From CASPLG01 sp965120375 (lineage in GTDB: Bacteria > Bacillota > Clostridia > Oscillospirales > Acutalibacteraceae), in NCBI GenBank assembly GCA_965120375.1, contig CBCPMW010000005.1, positions 62,001 to 126,000 of the forward strand: a stretch of 64,000 nucleotides of DNA, in the 5' to 3' direction. A model generated the notes under the pieces. The model made no database searches and was not told where the DNA came from. It worked only from the letters and a program-made list of their open reading frames with translations. A program made the position numbers and the translations under genes. Each line of letters starts with the position of its first letter. Positions within the stretch are counted from its first letter, which is position 1. Below are positions 52,025 to 61,471 of this stretch, piece by piece.

Positions 52025-54083
52025 ATCCACATCCTTCAGATCCACAATAAACTTTGGGGTTTTTCGTGTTTTTCTTGAAAAGCTGGCCTGAGCAGTTTGG
52101 ACATTTTTCATTTATTGGCTCGTCCCATGATACAAAATCACATTTAGGATATTCACTGCACCCATAAAATATTTTTCCTCGTTTGCTTTTTCTCGATATT
52201 ACATCTCCGCCGCATTTGGGACATTTTACGCCAGTTTTATTTATAATTTTTTTTATATTTTTACAATCAGGATAACCAGAACATCCTATAAATTTCCCGA
52301 ATCTTCCGTGCTTTATAACCATTGGTTTTGAGCAAAGTTCACAAACTAGATCTGTTTTGTTTTCTTCAAGCTCTATCTTCACATCTTTCATTTCTTCTGT
52401 AGCTTTTTTCAGTGTTCTATCAAAATCACCATAAAAATTATCTAGTATTTCCACCCAATCACATTTACCTTCTTCAACTGTATCAAGTTCACTTTCCATT
52501 TGAGCTGTAAATTTTAAATTTACTATTTTTGCAAATTTATCTTTCATAAGATTTGTTACAACTTCGCCAAGCTCGGTTGGTTTTAGAGATTTTGCTTCCC
52601 TTTTTACATACTCTCGGGACGTGATTGTTGAAATAGTTGCAGCATACGTAGATGGTCTACCAATTCCATTTTTTTCTAGCGCCTTTATAAGCGACGCTTC
52701 TGTGTATCTTGGAGGTGGTTGCGTAAAGTGTTGATTTTTATCAAGCGATTTAAGTTTAAGATTCATTCCTTTTTCAAGATTAGGTAAAGCTTTTTCTTTT
52801 TCTTTCTCTTCGTCGCTTCCTTCCATGTAAAGAACTGTATAACCATCAAAATCAACTATATAGCCCGTCGCCTTAAAAATATAATCTCCTGCTTTTACAC
52901 TAATTTGAGTAGTAATATGCACACATTCTGCCATCTGGCTTGCTATAAATCTCTCCCAGATAAGTTTATAAAGTTTATATTGATCACTTGATAAACTTTT
53001 CTTTATTTCTTCCGGACTTAAATTCGGCATACTGGGCCTTATTGCTTCGTGAGCATCTTGAGCGCTGGATTTTGATTTAAATTTTCTAGGTTGTTTCGGT
53101 AAATATTTTTCACCCCACTTTTTAGATATATATTCTATTCCTTCTTTTATTGCATCATCCGAAATCCTTAAAGAATCGGTTCTCATATACGTGATAAGAC
53201 CTACTGCTCCCATAGATTCAATCTCAAGACCTTCATAAAGTTCTTGCGCTACCTTCATTGTTCTCTTTGCCTGAAATCCAAGTTTTCTAGATGCTTCTTG
53301 CTGCAAAGTAGACGTAATAAACGGTGGAGCTGGGCTCCTTTTTCGTTTCCCTTTTTTTATATCTTGCACTATATATTCCTTCGAATCCAAAGATTTTACT
53401 ATCCTGTTTGCAGTTTTTTCATCTTTTATTTCAATTTTTTCTTTCTCATTTCCATAAAATAAAGCTGTAAAATGCTTTTTTGCACCCTTTGGAATAAGAT
53501 TTGCTTCAATAGTCCAATATTCTTCCGGATCAAATTTTCTTATTTCATTTTCACGATCAACTACAATCCTAAGTGCAACTGACTGAACTCTTCCCGCCGA
53601 CAAACCTTTATAAATTTTTTTGCAAATAAATGGACTAAGTTTATAACCAACAATCCTGTCTAAAATTCTTCTAGCTTGCTGAGCATTTACTAAATCTAAA
53701 TCAATACTCCTCGGATTTTCCATCCCGGATTTTATCCCATTTTTTGTTATTTCATTAAAAGTAACTCTGTTAGCGTCCTCTAAATTAAGACCTAAAATAT
53801 AGGCCAAATGCCAAGATATAGCTTCGCCTTCACGATCCGGGTCAGTTGCTAAAAATATTTTTTCACTTTTTTCTGCTCTTTCTCGCAATTCATCAACTGT
53901 TTTTTCTTTTCCCTTTATTATAGCGTATTTAGGCTTAAATTTATTTTTTAAATCAACACTTAGTCTTTTTTCTGGCAAATCTCTAACATGCCCCATAGAT
54001 GCAACTACTTCATAACCTTTTCCAAGGTACTTTTTAATTGTTTTTGCCTTTGCCGGCGACTCTACAATAACCAAATTAGCCAT
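51993..54083 (-). CDS. topA: DNA topoisomerase I
   Basis: A 696-residue type IA topoisomerase that relaxes negative supercoils. The N-terminal Toprim domain has LVIVESPAKAKTIKKYLG and ATDPDREGEAISWHLA (DxDxE-type acidic set); LSAGRVQSVALRIVVDRE and GLITYMRTDSLRIS (catalytic Tyr at about 300) follow. Three C-terminal Cys4 zinc ribbons are visible: CELC...CSGYPDC, CPKCGG...CSEYPKC, and CPNCSG...CGSEGC. The dprA-topA-trmFO order is common in Clostridia and Bacilli. Confidence 0.97.
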   Translation of the reverse strand: MANLVIVESPAKAKTIKKYLGKGYEVVASMGHVRDLPEKRLSVDLKNKFKPKYAIIKGKEKTVDELRERAEKSEKIFLATDPDREGEAISWHLAYILGLNLEDANRVTFNEITKNGIKSGMENPRSIDLDLVNAQQARRILDRIVGYKLSPFICKKIYKGLSAGRVQSVALRIVVDRENEIRKFDPEEYWTIEANLIPKGAKKHFTALFYGNEKEKIEIKDEKTANRIVKSLDSKEYIVQDIKKGKRKRSPAPPFITSTLQQEASRKLGFQAKRTMKVAQELYEGLEIESMGAVGLITYMRTDSLRISDDAIKEGIEYISKKWGEKYLPKQPRKFKSKSSAQDAHEAIRPSMPNLSPEEIKKSLSSDQYKLYKLIWERFIASQMAECVHITTQISVKAGDYIFKATGYIVDFDGYTVLYMEGSDEEKEKEKALPNLEKGMNLKLKSLDKNQHFTQPPPRYTEASLIKALEKNGIGRPSTYAATISTITSREYVKREAKSLKPTELGEVVTNLMKDKFAKIVNLKFTAQMESELDTVEEGKCDWVEILDNFYGDFDRTLKKATEEMKDVKIELEENKTDLVCELCSKPMVIKHGRFGKFIGCSGYPDCKNIKKIINKTGVKCPKCGGDVISRKSKRGKIFYGCSEYPKCDFVSWDEPINEKCPNCSGQLFKKNTKNPKVYCGSEGCGYERVEQNGQN

Positions 54084-54117
54084 TTTACCATCATTCCTAA
54101 GTCAATATTTTCATTAA

Positions 54118-55500
54118 TCATTTAATTTTATAAATCTTACCTGCATAAGCTTTTATAACACCATTTAGTTCCATATTTGTCAGGAGTGATAAAACTTTAT
54201 GTACGGGAATATTCGATTCATTAGCTATTAAATCAATATGTTTTTCCTTACCTCCAAGTGTACTATAAATTTTTTGCTCATCAAAAGACAAATTAAAACC
54301 TGCACTGTTTTCTTGGTTTACACCTTGAATTTTTTCTTCCATGATAAAATTTTTTTCTCGCTCATAGTTTCTGTACGTAATAAAATTATTTTTTTGATTA
54401 CTGTCATTAAAATCATAAACAACATCTTCCCTATCATAACCTCTAACTTTCGGCTTTTTGTATTCGAATTTTTCGCTTAGTATTTTTGTTTCTTTTAACG
54501 CAAAAGCAGTCGGTTTAAGTTCTTTTTTTTCAGAAACTCTAATTAAATCAGCATTTTTAACGATACCAAAACTTTTTTCTGGACAAGCAAGTCTTTTATT
54601 TAAAATTTTAGTCCTTTTCTGAATAAAATTGGATGGCATATACTCACACAAGATATCTTCTGCACAATAAACAGGTTTTGCTCCTTCTCGAATTAATTTA
54701 TTAGTTCCACTTAAAAAGGTGTTACTACTGCAAGCCGGGACAGCAAAAAGGTCTCTGTTTTGTTTTTTAACTAAACTAGCCGTAGCTAAAGAACCACTTT
54801 TTTCTTCAGCTTCAACTACTACAGTTCCAAGAGACAACGCTGAAACTATTCTATTTCTAATTAAAAAATTTTGAGTATATGCCGGATAATTTGGTATATA
54901 TTCTGATATAACAGCACCGTTTTTTGAGATAGATTCTCTCACTGCAGCATTTTTCATTGAATATTTATAGTCTATTCCGCAACCCAAAACCGCAACCGTT
55001 TTTCCTTTTTTTTGCATAGCCCCTCTGTGTGACAATATATCTATTCCAGTTGCTCCTCCACTTATAACAATTGCTCCATATTCCCCCAGCTTTTCTGCAA
55101 TATCAAATGCCGTTTGCATACCATACTTACTGGCATTTCTCGCACCTACCATGGAAATACAAACTTTACTGTCCAAATCGGGTAAAACTCCGTTTACATA
55201 TAAAACACAAGGAGGATCCTCAATACCTTTAAGCCTTTTTGGATATTTATCGCTACAAATCGGTACTACACTATACCCACTGCTGATACATTTATCCAAA
55301 ATAGAATACGATTCATCAAGCTTACAGTTCTCTATTTGACTGATTTCTCTGTCCAAAAAACAGCCACATAATCTCCAATTTAAAGGCCCTGCTCTATAAA
55401 AATCCTCTGCACTTTTGTATAAACTATTTACAACTCTCAATTTTTTGCTAGCGTAGCCCAAAGCCTGCTGCAGCCAAATCCAATAAACAATTTCATCCAT
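54118..55500 (-). CDS. dprA: DNA processing protein DprA
   Basis: A 460-residue Rossmann-like protein that loads RecA on incoming single-stranded DNA in transformation. The core has YPKRLKGIEDPPCVLYVNG, SMVGARNASKYGM, VISGGATGIDILSHRGAM, GCGIDYKYS, ISEYIPNYPAYTQNFLIRNRIVSALS and VVVEAEEKSGSLATASL. A variable linker (about 300-395) leads to the C-terminal winged-helix (DML1-like) domain (HIDLIANESNIPVHKVLSLLTNMELNG). The linker is longer than in Bacillus. No comE/comF genes are in the window apart from the ComEC-like MBL domain protein. Confidence 0.93.
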   Translation of the reverse strand: MDEIVYWIWLQQALGYASKKLRVVNSLYKSAEDFYRAGPLNWRLCGCFLDREISQIENCKLDESYSILDKCISSGYSVVPICSDKYPKRLKGIEDPPCVLYVNGVLPDLDSKVCISMVGARNASKYGMQTAFDIAEKLGEYGAIVISGGATGIDILSHRGAMQKKGKTVAVLGCGIDYKYSMKNAAVRESISKNGAVISEYIPNYPAYTQNFLIRNRIVSALSLGTVVVEAEEKSGSLATASLVKKQNRDLFAVPACSSNTFLSGTNKLIREGAKPVYCAEDILCEYMPSNFIQKRTKILNKRLACPEKSFGIVKNADLIRVSEKKELKPTAFALKETKILSEKFEYKKPKVRGYDREDVVYDFNDSNQKNNFITYRNYEREKNFIMEEKIQGVNQENSAGFNLSFDEQKIYSTLGGKEKHIDLIANESNIPVHKVLSLLTNMELNGVIKAYAGKIYKIK

Positions 55501-55515
55501 AAATTTTTCAACCCT

Positions 55516-56301
55516 TTATTTGCTTATTTCCCACATTGCTATTCCAGATGCAACCGCCGCATTTAATGAATCTGAATCTTCATCCATAGGTATAAAAGAG
55601 CAATACATACAAGCTTCTTTGACTTTATCGCTAATACCATTGCCCTCATTTCCTATAACAAGTGCGATTCTTTCCAAATTTTTAAATTCTGTTATCTTTT
55701 TAGCTCTTCTTTCGGCCACCATTGCTATGCTGCAGATCCCTTTTTTATTTAAATCATAGACAGTTCTTTCTAAGTCGTTTGAGATCAAAATTTTTACCCT
55801 GAACAAACTTCCCATACTACTTTTTAAAGTTTTTGGATTGTAGATGTCACAAGAATCTTTTGAAATTATTATACCGTCAAAACCTAAAGCATTACATGTC
55901 CTAATAATAGCTCCCAAATTAGACGGATTTTGGATTCTGTCAAGCAAAATCACCCTTTTAAGTTCATCTTCTAAATTTAACCTTTTTTCACTAAAATTGC
56001 ATATACATAAAATCCCTTGTGGACTTTTCGTATCGGATATGGATTTCATTACATCTTTACTAACTACGAAGTTTTCGTCAGAAAATTCCAAAATGTCTAT
56101 TACTTTACCAGAAAATTTATTAAGAAACTCTTCTGTATAAAAAATTTTATCTATCTTTACACCACTTTTTACCGCATCAAGGCACATCCTAAGACCTTCT
56201 ACGATAAAGTGTTGGTTTTCTTTTCTTTCTTTAGAAGATTTTAGTAATTTTATAATATATTTTATTTTTTCATTGCTCCGGCTATTTATCAAGTTTGGCA
56301 A
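55516..56301 (-). CDS. TrmH/SpoU-family rRNA 2'-O-ribose methyltransferase
   Basis: A 261-residue SPOUT enzyme that uses SAM to methylate a ribose in rRNA or tRNA. Substrate-binding domain about 1-95 (SRSNEKIKYIIKLLKSSKER, HFIVEGLRMCLDA), then the knot with LLDRIQNPSNLGAIIRTCNALGFDGIIIS (motif 1), ALVIGNEGNGISD (motif 2) and PMDEDSDSLNAAVASGIAMWE (motif 3). Its place right after rplT, where related genes occur in Bacillota, suggests 23S rRNA as the substrate. TTG start after GGGG. Confidence 0.93.
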   Translation of the reverse strand: MPNLINSRSNEKIKYIIKLLKSSKERKENQHFIVEGLRMCLDAVKSGVKIDKIFYTEEFLNKFSGKVIDILEFSDENFVVSKDVMKSISDTKSPQGILCICNFSEKRLNLEDELKRVILLDRIQNPSNLGAIIRTCNALGFDGIIISKDSCDIYNPKTLKSSMGSLFRVKILISNDLERTVYDLNKKGICSIAMVAERRAKKITEFKNLERIALVIGNEGNGISDKVKEACMYCSFIPMDEDSDSLNAAVASGIAMWEISK

Positions 56302-56367
56302 CTTTCATCCCCCAGAATTTGAAAAGCAAAAAGTCACGCTCCACGGAACGCAACTTACCTAAAATCT

Positions 56368-56718
56368 TTAATCAGCTTTTACTTTTTCAACTAAACTTGT
56401 AAAAGCATTCTCATCAGATATAGCAATCTCAGACAGCATCTTACGGTTTAAGAGTATTCCAGCCTTTTTTAGTCCATTCATAAATCTTGAATAATTCAAA
56501 CCTCTCATCTTACACGCTGCAGAAATCCTAGTAATCCACAGTCTTCTGAAATCACGTTTCCTATGACGCCTTCCAATATAAGCATAGTTTCCAGACTTCA
56601 TTACAGCCTGTTTAGCCATCTTGAAATGCTTGCTTTTAGCACCCCAATATCCTTTTGCTAATTTTAATACTCTTTTCCTTCTTTTCCTAGTAACCAGTGC
56701 ACCTTTTATGCGTGCCAT
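56368..56718 (-). CDS. rplT: Ribosomal protein L20
   Basis: A 116-residue, very basic 50S protein that binds 23S rRNA early in assembly and represses its own operon. ARIKGALVTRKRRKRVLKLAKGYWGAKSK, the central YAYIGRRHRKRDFRRLWITRI and RGLNYSRFMNGLKKAGI are near-universal. The ATG has AGGT upstream. It follows rpmI by 39 bases; infC-rpmI-rplT is the standard operon. Confidence 0.98.
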   Translation of the reverse strand: MARIKGALVTRKRRKRVLKLAKGYWGAKSKHFKMAKQAVMKSGNYAYIGRRHRKRDFRRLWITRISAACKMRGLNYSRFMNGLKKAGILLNRKMLSEIAISDENAFTSLVEKVKAD

Positions 56719-56757
56719 CTTATTTACCTCCGTCTAACAAATCTTTAAATCCATAGT

Positions 56758-56979
56758 TTATCCACAAGCAACCAGCCTCAATATCCTCTTTGCATTTGTC
56801 ACATCAGCTATAGTAGCTTTTCTAAGGTGCCTCTTCTTTTTAGAGGACTTTTTAGTAAGTATATGATTCATATAGGCATGCGAACGCACAACCTTACCGC
56901 TCCCCGTCACCTTAAACCTTTTTTTCGCACCGCTGTGAGTCTTTATCTTATACGACTTTATTTTTTTTGTCTTACGCAT
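56758..56979 (-). CDS. rpmI: Ribosomal protein L35
   Basis: A 73-residue basic protein of the large subunit: KIKTHSGAKKRFKVTGSGKV and HILTKKSSKKKRHLRKA are the family hallmarks. The chosen ATG (56979) is followed by 8 residues more than the usual start, and the frame is open to 57015. GGGGAG lies 13 bases upstream, a long spacing. Confidence 0.96.
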   Translation of the reverse strand: MRKTKKIKSYKIKTHSGAKKRFKVTGSGKVVRSHAYMNHILTKKSSKKKRHLRKATIADVTNAKRILRLVACG

Positions 56980-57104
56980 TTTCTGACTGCACTCCCCCCA
57001 TAATTTTTTATACAAACATTATTCCCTATACTACTTTTGTGCGCAAAAATTACTAAAAATACAAACCATCCTCCAAAAGACACAAACAGTACCTTTAAGG
57101 AACC

Positions 57105-57692
57105 TCATACTTTACCGATTTCAGAACTTCCTGCATTGCAATTAACCCGCTTCTTACCTTTGTTCTGAATTGATTTCGCTGACAAAATCATATGCATATT
57201 TTTCCCCTCAAGTACCGGAGCACTTTCAATCCTAGAAAGATGTTCACACCCTTTAGCAAACTCTTGCATCAAGCCATATCCTCTCTCCTCAGAATTGATA
57301 GTCTCTCTACCTTTAAATTTTATACAAACCTTTACTTTATCCCCTCGTTCCAAAAAACTACTTGCTCTTCCAAGCTTTGTCTCAAAATCTTTTTCACCTA
57401 TATTCAACGAAAGTCTAATCTCTTTTGTTACAACAACTTTCTGCTTTTTTCTCGCTTCCCTTCCCCTTTTTTCTTGCTCATAACAGTGTTTACCGTAGTT
57501 CATTATTTTACAAGTCGGGGGGACATTCTTTCCAGCATCCCCAGGTGAAACTTGAACTAAGTCAAGATTATCCACTTCTGCTCGTTTCAAAGCATCACTC
57601 AAAGACAAAACTCCTAAATTCGACCCATCTGCCCCTATAACCAGAACACTTGAAGCTTTTATATTTTGGTTCACCTTCAAATCCCTAGTAAT
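57105..57692 (-). CDS. infC: Translation initiation factor IF-3, probable AUU start
   Basis: A 195-residue factor that binds the 30S subunit and rejects wrong start codons. N domain about 1-80 (VNQNIKASSVLVIGADGSNLGVLSLSDAL, CKIMNYGKHCYEQ), a Lys-rich linker with KEIRLSL, and the C domain (GRASSFLERGDKVKVCIKFKGRE). ATG is absent. The best start is ATT at 57692: GGAGG lies 9 bases upstream and the deduced N-terminus MTRDLKVNQNIK matches the family. The in-frame TTG at 57680 has no good ribosome site. An AUU start gives the well-known autocontrol of infC because IF-3 discriminates against such codons. It heads the infC-rpmI-rplT operon and follows a leader with an attenuator-like hairpin. The C-terminal 15 residues after KKRV are variable. 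Confidence 0.93.
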   Translation of the reverse strand: MTRDLKVNQNIKASSVLVIGADGSNLGVLSLSDALKRAEVDNLDLVQVSPGDAGKNVPPTCKIMNYGKHCYEQEKRGREARKKQKVVVTKEIRLSLNIGEKDFETKLGRASSFLERGDKVKVCIKFKGRETINSEERGYGLMQEFAKGCEHLSRIESAPVLEGKNMHMILSAKSIQNKGKKRVNCNAGSSEIGKV

Positions 57693-57717
57693 CTCTACAC
57701 ACCTCCAAAAAATCTCT

Positions 57718-57760
57718 TAAACAAAAACAAAGTACAGACGCAAAAGTTCGTCCGTACAAT
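57718..57760 (-). promoter_or_regulatory. Attenuator-like hairpin in the infC leader
   Basis: Minus strand GTACGGACG (57757-57749) pairs with CGTCTGTAC (57740-57732), a 9-bp stem with one G-U pair and an 8-base loop, followed by TTTGTTTTTGTTT. It lies 40 bases before the infC start and about 90 bases into the transcript. In Bacillota this operon is controlled through its leader by L20 (Rfam L20 leader); a similar transcription attenuation is likely here. Confidence 0.6.
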
Positions 57761-57855
57761 GCTTACCAAAAACCCGCAAACACATTTACCCATGAAAGCC
57801 GCGCCACAAGGGTGAGAACAAACCTGCTCTTCTTCATTTTCACAAAACACACAGG

Positions 57856-57884
57856 ATTATACAACTTGCTGTAAATTTTGTCAA
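57856..57884 (-). promoter_or_regulatory. Perfect consensus promoter of the infC-rpmI-rplT operon
   Basis: Minus strand TTGACA (57884-57879), 17 bases, TATAAT (57861-57856). The start of transcription would be near 57849, giving a leader of about 155 bases. Confidence 0.9.
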
Positions 57885-57922
57885 TAATTTTTCATAAATT
57901 AAAAATTAAATGTTTGTAAATT

Positions 57923-59296
57923 TTATTTTATTTTCATTCCCGATTGGACTGTTTCTGTTTCCCCTTTGTCCTCCACAAGTTTTACAGTAATATCAAAAAT
58001 GCTGTAATTACTTCTATCTCCAGAAGGACGATAAATTGTTAGTTTAACACTATCTCCTGCCTTATAATTGGATATTTCTTCTGACAAAACATCAAATCCC
58101 ACAACATTTATGTCATTTATTTTCATTATTATATCTCCTGTTTTTGCGCCCTTATTTCCAATATCACTGTCACTGTTAATTTTTGCTATAATTACTCCAA
58201 TCGGAACATTGTATATTTGGGCCTGGTAAGCGCTAACCATTTTACCAGATATTCCAAGTATAGCACGTCCTGAAACATAACCGTTTGCAATAATAGAATC
58301 AACTACAGATTTAACAGTATTACTTGGGATTGCAAAACCCATTCCTTCGTAGTTTGTTGGAACAAGTTTTAATGAATTTATTCCGATCACTTGTCCATAC
58401 ATATTAAGAAGTGCTCCACCTGAGTTCCCGGAATTTATTGCAGCATCTGTCTGAATATATTTAACTAATTTTTGTGAACCACCTAGTGAACGATTTAAAC
58501 CTGAAATAGTTCCTCTTGTAAGCGAACTATTAAAACTTAAATCTCCTGCTCCTGGATTCCCTATTGCTAAAGCCCAATCTCCAACTTTTACTTGGTCTGA
58601 ATCAGCAAAAGAAGCTTTAGTTAATCCTGTTTTTTCTGCTTTTATAACCGCAAGATCTGTTTTTTTGTCAATTCCCAAAACTTTGCCAGAAACTTCTTCC
58701 GAATTATTAAGGACAATTTTTATTCCGTATTTTGTCGAGTCCCCTACTACATGAGAATTTGTAACGATATATCCGTCTTCACTTATAACTACTCCCGATG
58801 CTCTTCCTATTGGATCCGAAAAAATATCAGCTTCAGAATCGTAAACTACAACTCCAACAACTGAAGGTGCTGCTTTTTCGTAAACTTGCCCTGCTGTTAG
58901 TTGATTTTCCTCTTCTGGAATTTCTTCTAAATTTATGGAAGTCTTATTTGTGGTATCACTAACCTCTTGTTTTATTTCGCTCTCTGAAAGACCACTATTC
59001 CAAGGCCCATATATGTTATTACTCTTATTCAAGTAATATACAAGATACCCTCCAATTAAGGACAAAAGAACGACTAAAATTACAATTGTGGATATTAAAA
59101 ATGTTCTCATTTTTTTGCTGATTACAACTAAACTACCTGAATTTTTGTCTTCGCTGCTTATGTCTTCAAAACTATTTTCCTGACTATTTTCGTCTACAGG
59201 ACAAATTTCCACCTTTTCTGGGTAAACGTAATTTTCCTGTTCGCTCTCCAAATTTTTATTTTGACTATTATCTAAGTTTTCAAAATCATAATCCAT
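57923..59296 (-). CDS. HtrA/DegP-type membrane-anchored serine protease
   Basis: A 457-residue envelope protease that degrades misfolded exported proteins. An acidic cytoplasmic part (1-60) is followed by one membrane helix (about 65-88), a linker, a trypsin-like domain with His182 (TNSHVVGD), Asp214 (KTDLAVIKA) and Ser292 (INSGNSGGAL), and one PDZ domain (about 345-440: GYVSGRAILGISG, DIIMKINDINV). This is the HtrA/YyxA layout. It is the third gene of the operon that begins with the response regulator, 19 bases after the sensor kinase, as in the walRK-type loci. Confidence 0.94.
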   Translation of the reverse strand: MDYDFENLDNSQNKNLESEQENYVYPEKVEICPVDENSQENSFEDISSEDKNSGSLVVISKKMRTFLISTIVILVVLLSLIGGYLVYYLNKSNNIYGPWNSGLSESEIKQEVSDTTNKTSINLEEIPEEENQLTAGQVYEKAAPSVVGVVVYDSEADIFSDPIGRASGVVISEDGYIVTNSHVVGDSTKYGIKIVLNNSEEVSGKVLGIDKKTDLAVIKAEKTGLTKASFADSDQVKVGDWALAIGNPGAGDLSFNSSLTRGTISGLNRSLGGSQKLVKYIQTDAAINSGNSGGALLNMYGQVIGINSLKLVPTNYEGMGFAIPSNTVKSVVDSIIANGYVSGRAILGISGKMVSAYQAQIYNVPIGVIIAKINSDSDIGNKGAKTGDIIMKINDINVVGFDVLSEEISNYKAGDSVKLTIYRPSGDRSNYSIFDITVKLVEDKGETETVQSGMKIK

Positions 59297-59315
59297 ATTA
59301 AATTATTTCCTTTCT

Positions 59316-60764
59316 TCATAATTTCTTTTTGGGCAGTGCAAGCAAAAAAACTGTACTTTTTTCGCTACTTTCAGCCTTTATTTCTCCTCCATGAAGCAAA
59401 ACTATTTTTTTTACTATATAAAGTCCAAGTCCTATCCCTGTTTTGTCCTCACTTCGAGATTTGTCTGTTTTGTAAAATCTATCAAAAATAAATTTTATTT
59501 CATCTGGATCTATACTTTGACCCGTGTTTTCTATCGATAGTTTACAAAATTCATTGTCTTGATTAAGCTTAACTTTTATGTATCCTTTTTTGTTTGTAAA
59601 TTTTACTGCATTTTCTACGAGATTGTACAAGGCTTGGTGTATCATATCTTTATCTGCTTGCAAAAATACCCTGCTACAACTATCTACTCCCTTGACCTCT
59701 ATCTTTTTATCACTTATTTTTTGTTCAAAAAACAAAAGTACATCTAAAAGTTCTGCAAAAATATCTACTTCAGACAGATTAACCTTTACCTTTTCATTTT
59801 CTATACAAGATAAATCTATCATTCTTTTTACAAGCCTAGAAAGTCGCTTTATCTCTGACGAAACTATTTTTAGGTATTTTGTTTTGTTCTCATCTTTTAT
59901 TACTCCATCTAGTATCCCATCTATAAACCCAGTAATAGTCATCATCGGCGTTTTAAGTTCGTGTGAAACATTTGCAACAAAATTCCTTCTAACGCTTTCA
60001 GACGCATCTAAAGATTCAGCCATATTATTAAAAGCATTTCCAAGATCCGCTATTTCATCTTGCCCGATTACTTGGACTCTCTTTGAAAAATCACCTCTAG
60101 CGACACATGATGCAGCTTCTGCTATTTGATTCAAAGGCTTTACCATGCTATAAGAAAGTTTTCTAGCGATCCAAAATGCGAACAAAAATGCAACCAAAAA
60201 AGTGATAAGAAAAAGTTTTAGTATATCTTGCTTAAATGACGTCAAAAATCCTGGATTCATAGCTGTAAATACAGCTCCTATCATCGTGTCATTTCCGCCG
60301 TATGAATAAACTCCTTCCCCAATAACATACTGATCAGACTTATATACACTAGACAAATCACTTGTCCCAGAATACCTCCCGCCTGACGAAATTTTGTCTA
60401 AAAACTCTTTCGGGATAGATTCCCCTTGAAACTCTGACTTGTTGTAAACTGAACTTATAATTATGTTACCTTTTGCGTCTGTAACAAATATATCAATTTT
60501 CATGCTAGACGACAGAGTATCCATAAACATTTTTACTGCGTCACCATTAATCCACACTATATTGTCTCCCTGAACATAGCTGTTGTCTCCTACTAAATTC
60601 GAAACATAATGTGCGTTTTCCATAAAAATTTCTTCTTTTTCATTTTTCCAATAATCTGTAACAAAAGTAAAAATTATCGAAACTATGATCAAAAAAGTCA
60701 ATAAGCTAATAATTGTGTTGGTCCATAAATATTTTCTAAACAAAGCCCCTTTAGCCTTAACCAC
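59316..60764 (-). CDS. Sensor histidine kinase
   Basis: A 482-residue membrane kinase. Membrane helices at about 14-36 and 181-200 flank an extracytoplasmic PAS/Cache-like sensor; HAMP about 201-253; HisKA with ANVSHELKTPMMTITGF (phospho-acceptor His268); HATPase with NLVENAVKFT (N box), DRFYKTDKSRSEDKTGIGLGL (F/G boxes) and a complete C-terminus. It resembles the PhoR/ResE/WalK group. GTG start whose G is shared with the TAG stop of the response regulator, so the pair is strictly coupled. The signal is unknown; envelope stress is likely given htrA downstream. Confidence 0.94.
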   Translation of the reverse strand: MVKAKGALFRKYLWTNTIISLLTFLIIVSIIFTFVTDYWKNEKEEIFMENAHYVSNLVGDNSYVQGDNIVWINGDAVKMFMDTLSSSMKIDIFVTDAKGNIIISSVYNKSEFQGESIPKEFLDKISSGGRYSGTSDLSSVYKSDQYVIGEGVYSYGGNDTMIGAVFTAMNPGFLTSFKQDILKLFLITFLVAFLFAFWIARKLSYSMVKPLNQIAEAASCVARGDFSKRVQVIGQDEIADLGNAFNNMAESLDASESVRRNFVANVSHELKTPMMTITGFIDGILDGVIKDENKTKYLKIVSSEIKRLSRLVKRMIDLSCIENEKVKVNLSEVDIFAELLDVLLFFEQKISDKKIEVKGVDSCSRVFLQADKDMIHQALYNLVENAVKFTNKKGYIKVKLNQDNEFCKLSIENTGQSIDPDEIKFIFDRFYKTDKSRSEDKTGIGLGLYIVKKIVLLHGGEIKAESSEKSTVFLLALPKKKL

Positions 60765-61471
60765 TAAGCATCAACCTCAAACTTATATCCTACTCCCCAG
60801 ACTGTTGTAAGCCGCCACTGACTAGAGGCCCCTTCAAGCTTTTCTCTAAGCCTCCTAATATGAACGTCTACTGTCCTGGAATCACCGAAATACTCATATC
60901 CCCAAATTTTGTTGAGAAGAGCATCTCTTGTGAAAACTTTGTTTGGATTTTGAGCCAAATAGCAGAGAAGTTCCAGCTCCTTAGGCGGCGCATCGACTTT
61001 TCTACCTTTTACTCTTAATTCATAACTGACAAGATTAATGTATAAATCTTTAAAACTAATTTCCTTTACAATGTCAACTCTGCTTTGCTCAGTGCTAACT
61101 CTTTTGAAAATCGCTTTTATTCTAGCTATGATTTCCTTGACTTCAAAAGGCTTAACAACATAGTCATCCGCTCCTAGTTCAAAACCTGCAACTTTGTCAG
61201 CCATCTCTCCTTTGGCAGTCAGCATAATAACCGGGCAAGAGGACTTCTTTCTTATTTCTTTACAAACTGTCTGACCATCAATCCCCGGAAGCATCAAATC
61301 TAACAAAACAAGATCTGGAGCACATTCATCAAATTTTTCAAGAGCCGTTTGCCCATCGAGAGCAATTTCAACATCGTACCCTTCCATTTCAACATACAAT
61401 TTCATCAGTTCGCAGATATTCTCTTCGTCGTCAACTATAAGTATTTTCTTCTTTAACCTTCTATTTCCCAT
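60764..61471 (-). CDS. OmpR/PhoB-family response regulator
   Basis: A 235-residue regulator. Receiver domain about 8-125: acidic pocket D14-D15, phospho-acceptor Asp58 (LVLLDLMLPG), MLTAKGE and KPFEVKEI. Winged-helix DNA-binding domain about 135-233 with PPKELELLCYLAQNPNKVFTR and SRTVDVHIRRLREKL. I chose the ATG at 61471 with GGTGG 8 bases upstream; the frame is open to 61486. It shares one base with the sensor kinase gene. Closest types are PhoP/WalR/SrrA, but the exact family cannot be fixed by eye. Confidence 0.95.
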   Translation of the reverse strand: MGNRRLKKKILIVDDEENICELMKLYVEMEGYDVEIALDGQTALEKFDECAPDLVLLDLMLPGIDGQTVCKEIRKKSSCPVIMLTAKGEMADKVAGFELGADDYVVKPFEVKEIIARIKAIFKRVSTEQSRVDIVKEISFKDLYINLVSYELRVKGRKVDAPPKELELLCYLAQNPNKVFTRDALLNKIWGYEYFGDSRTVDVHIRRLREKLEGASSQWRLTTVWGVGYKFEVDA

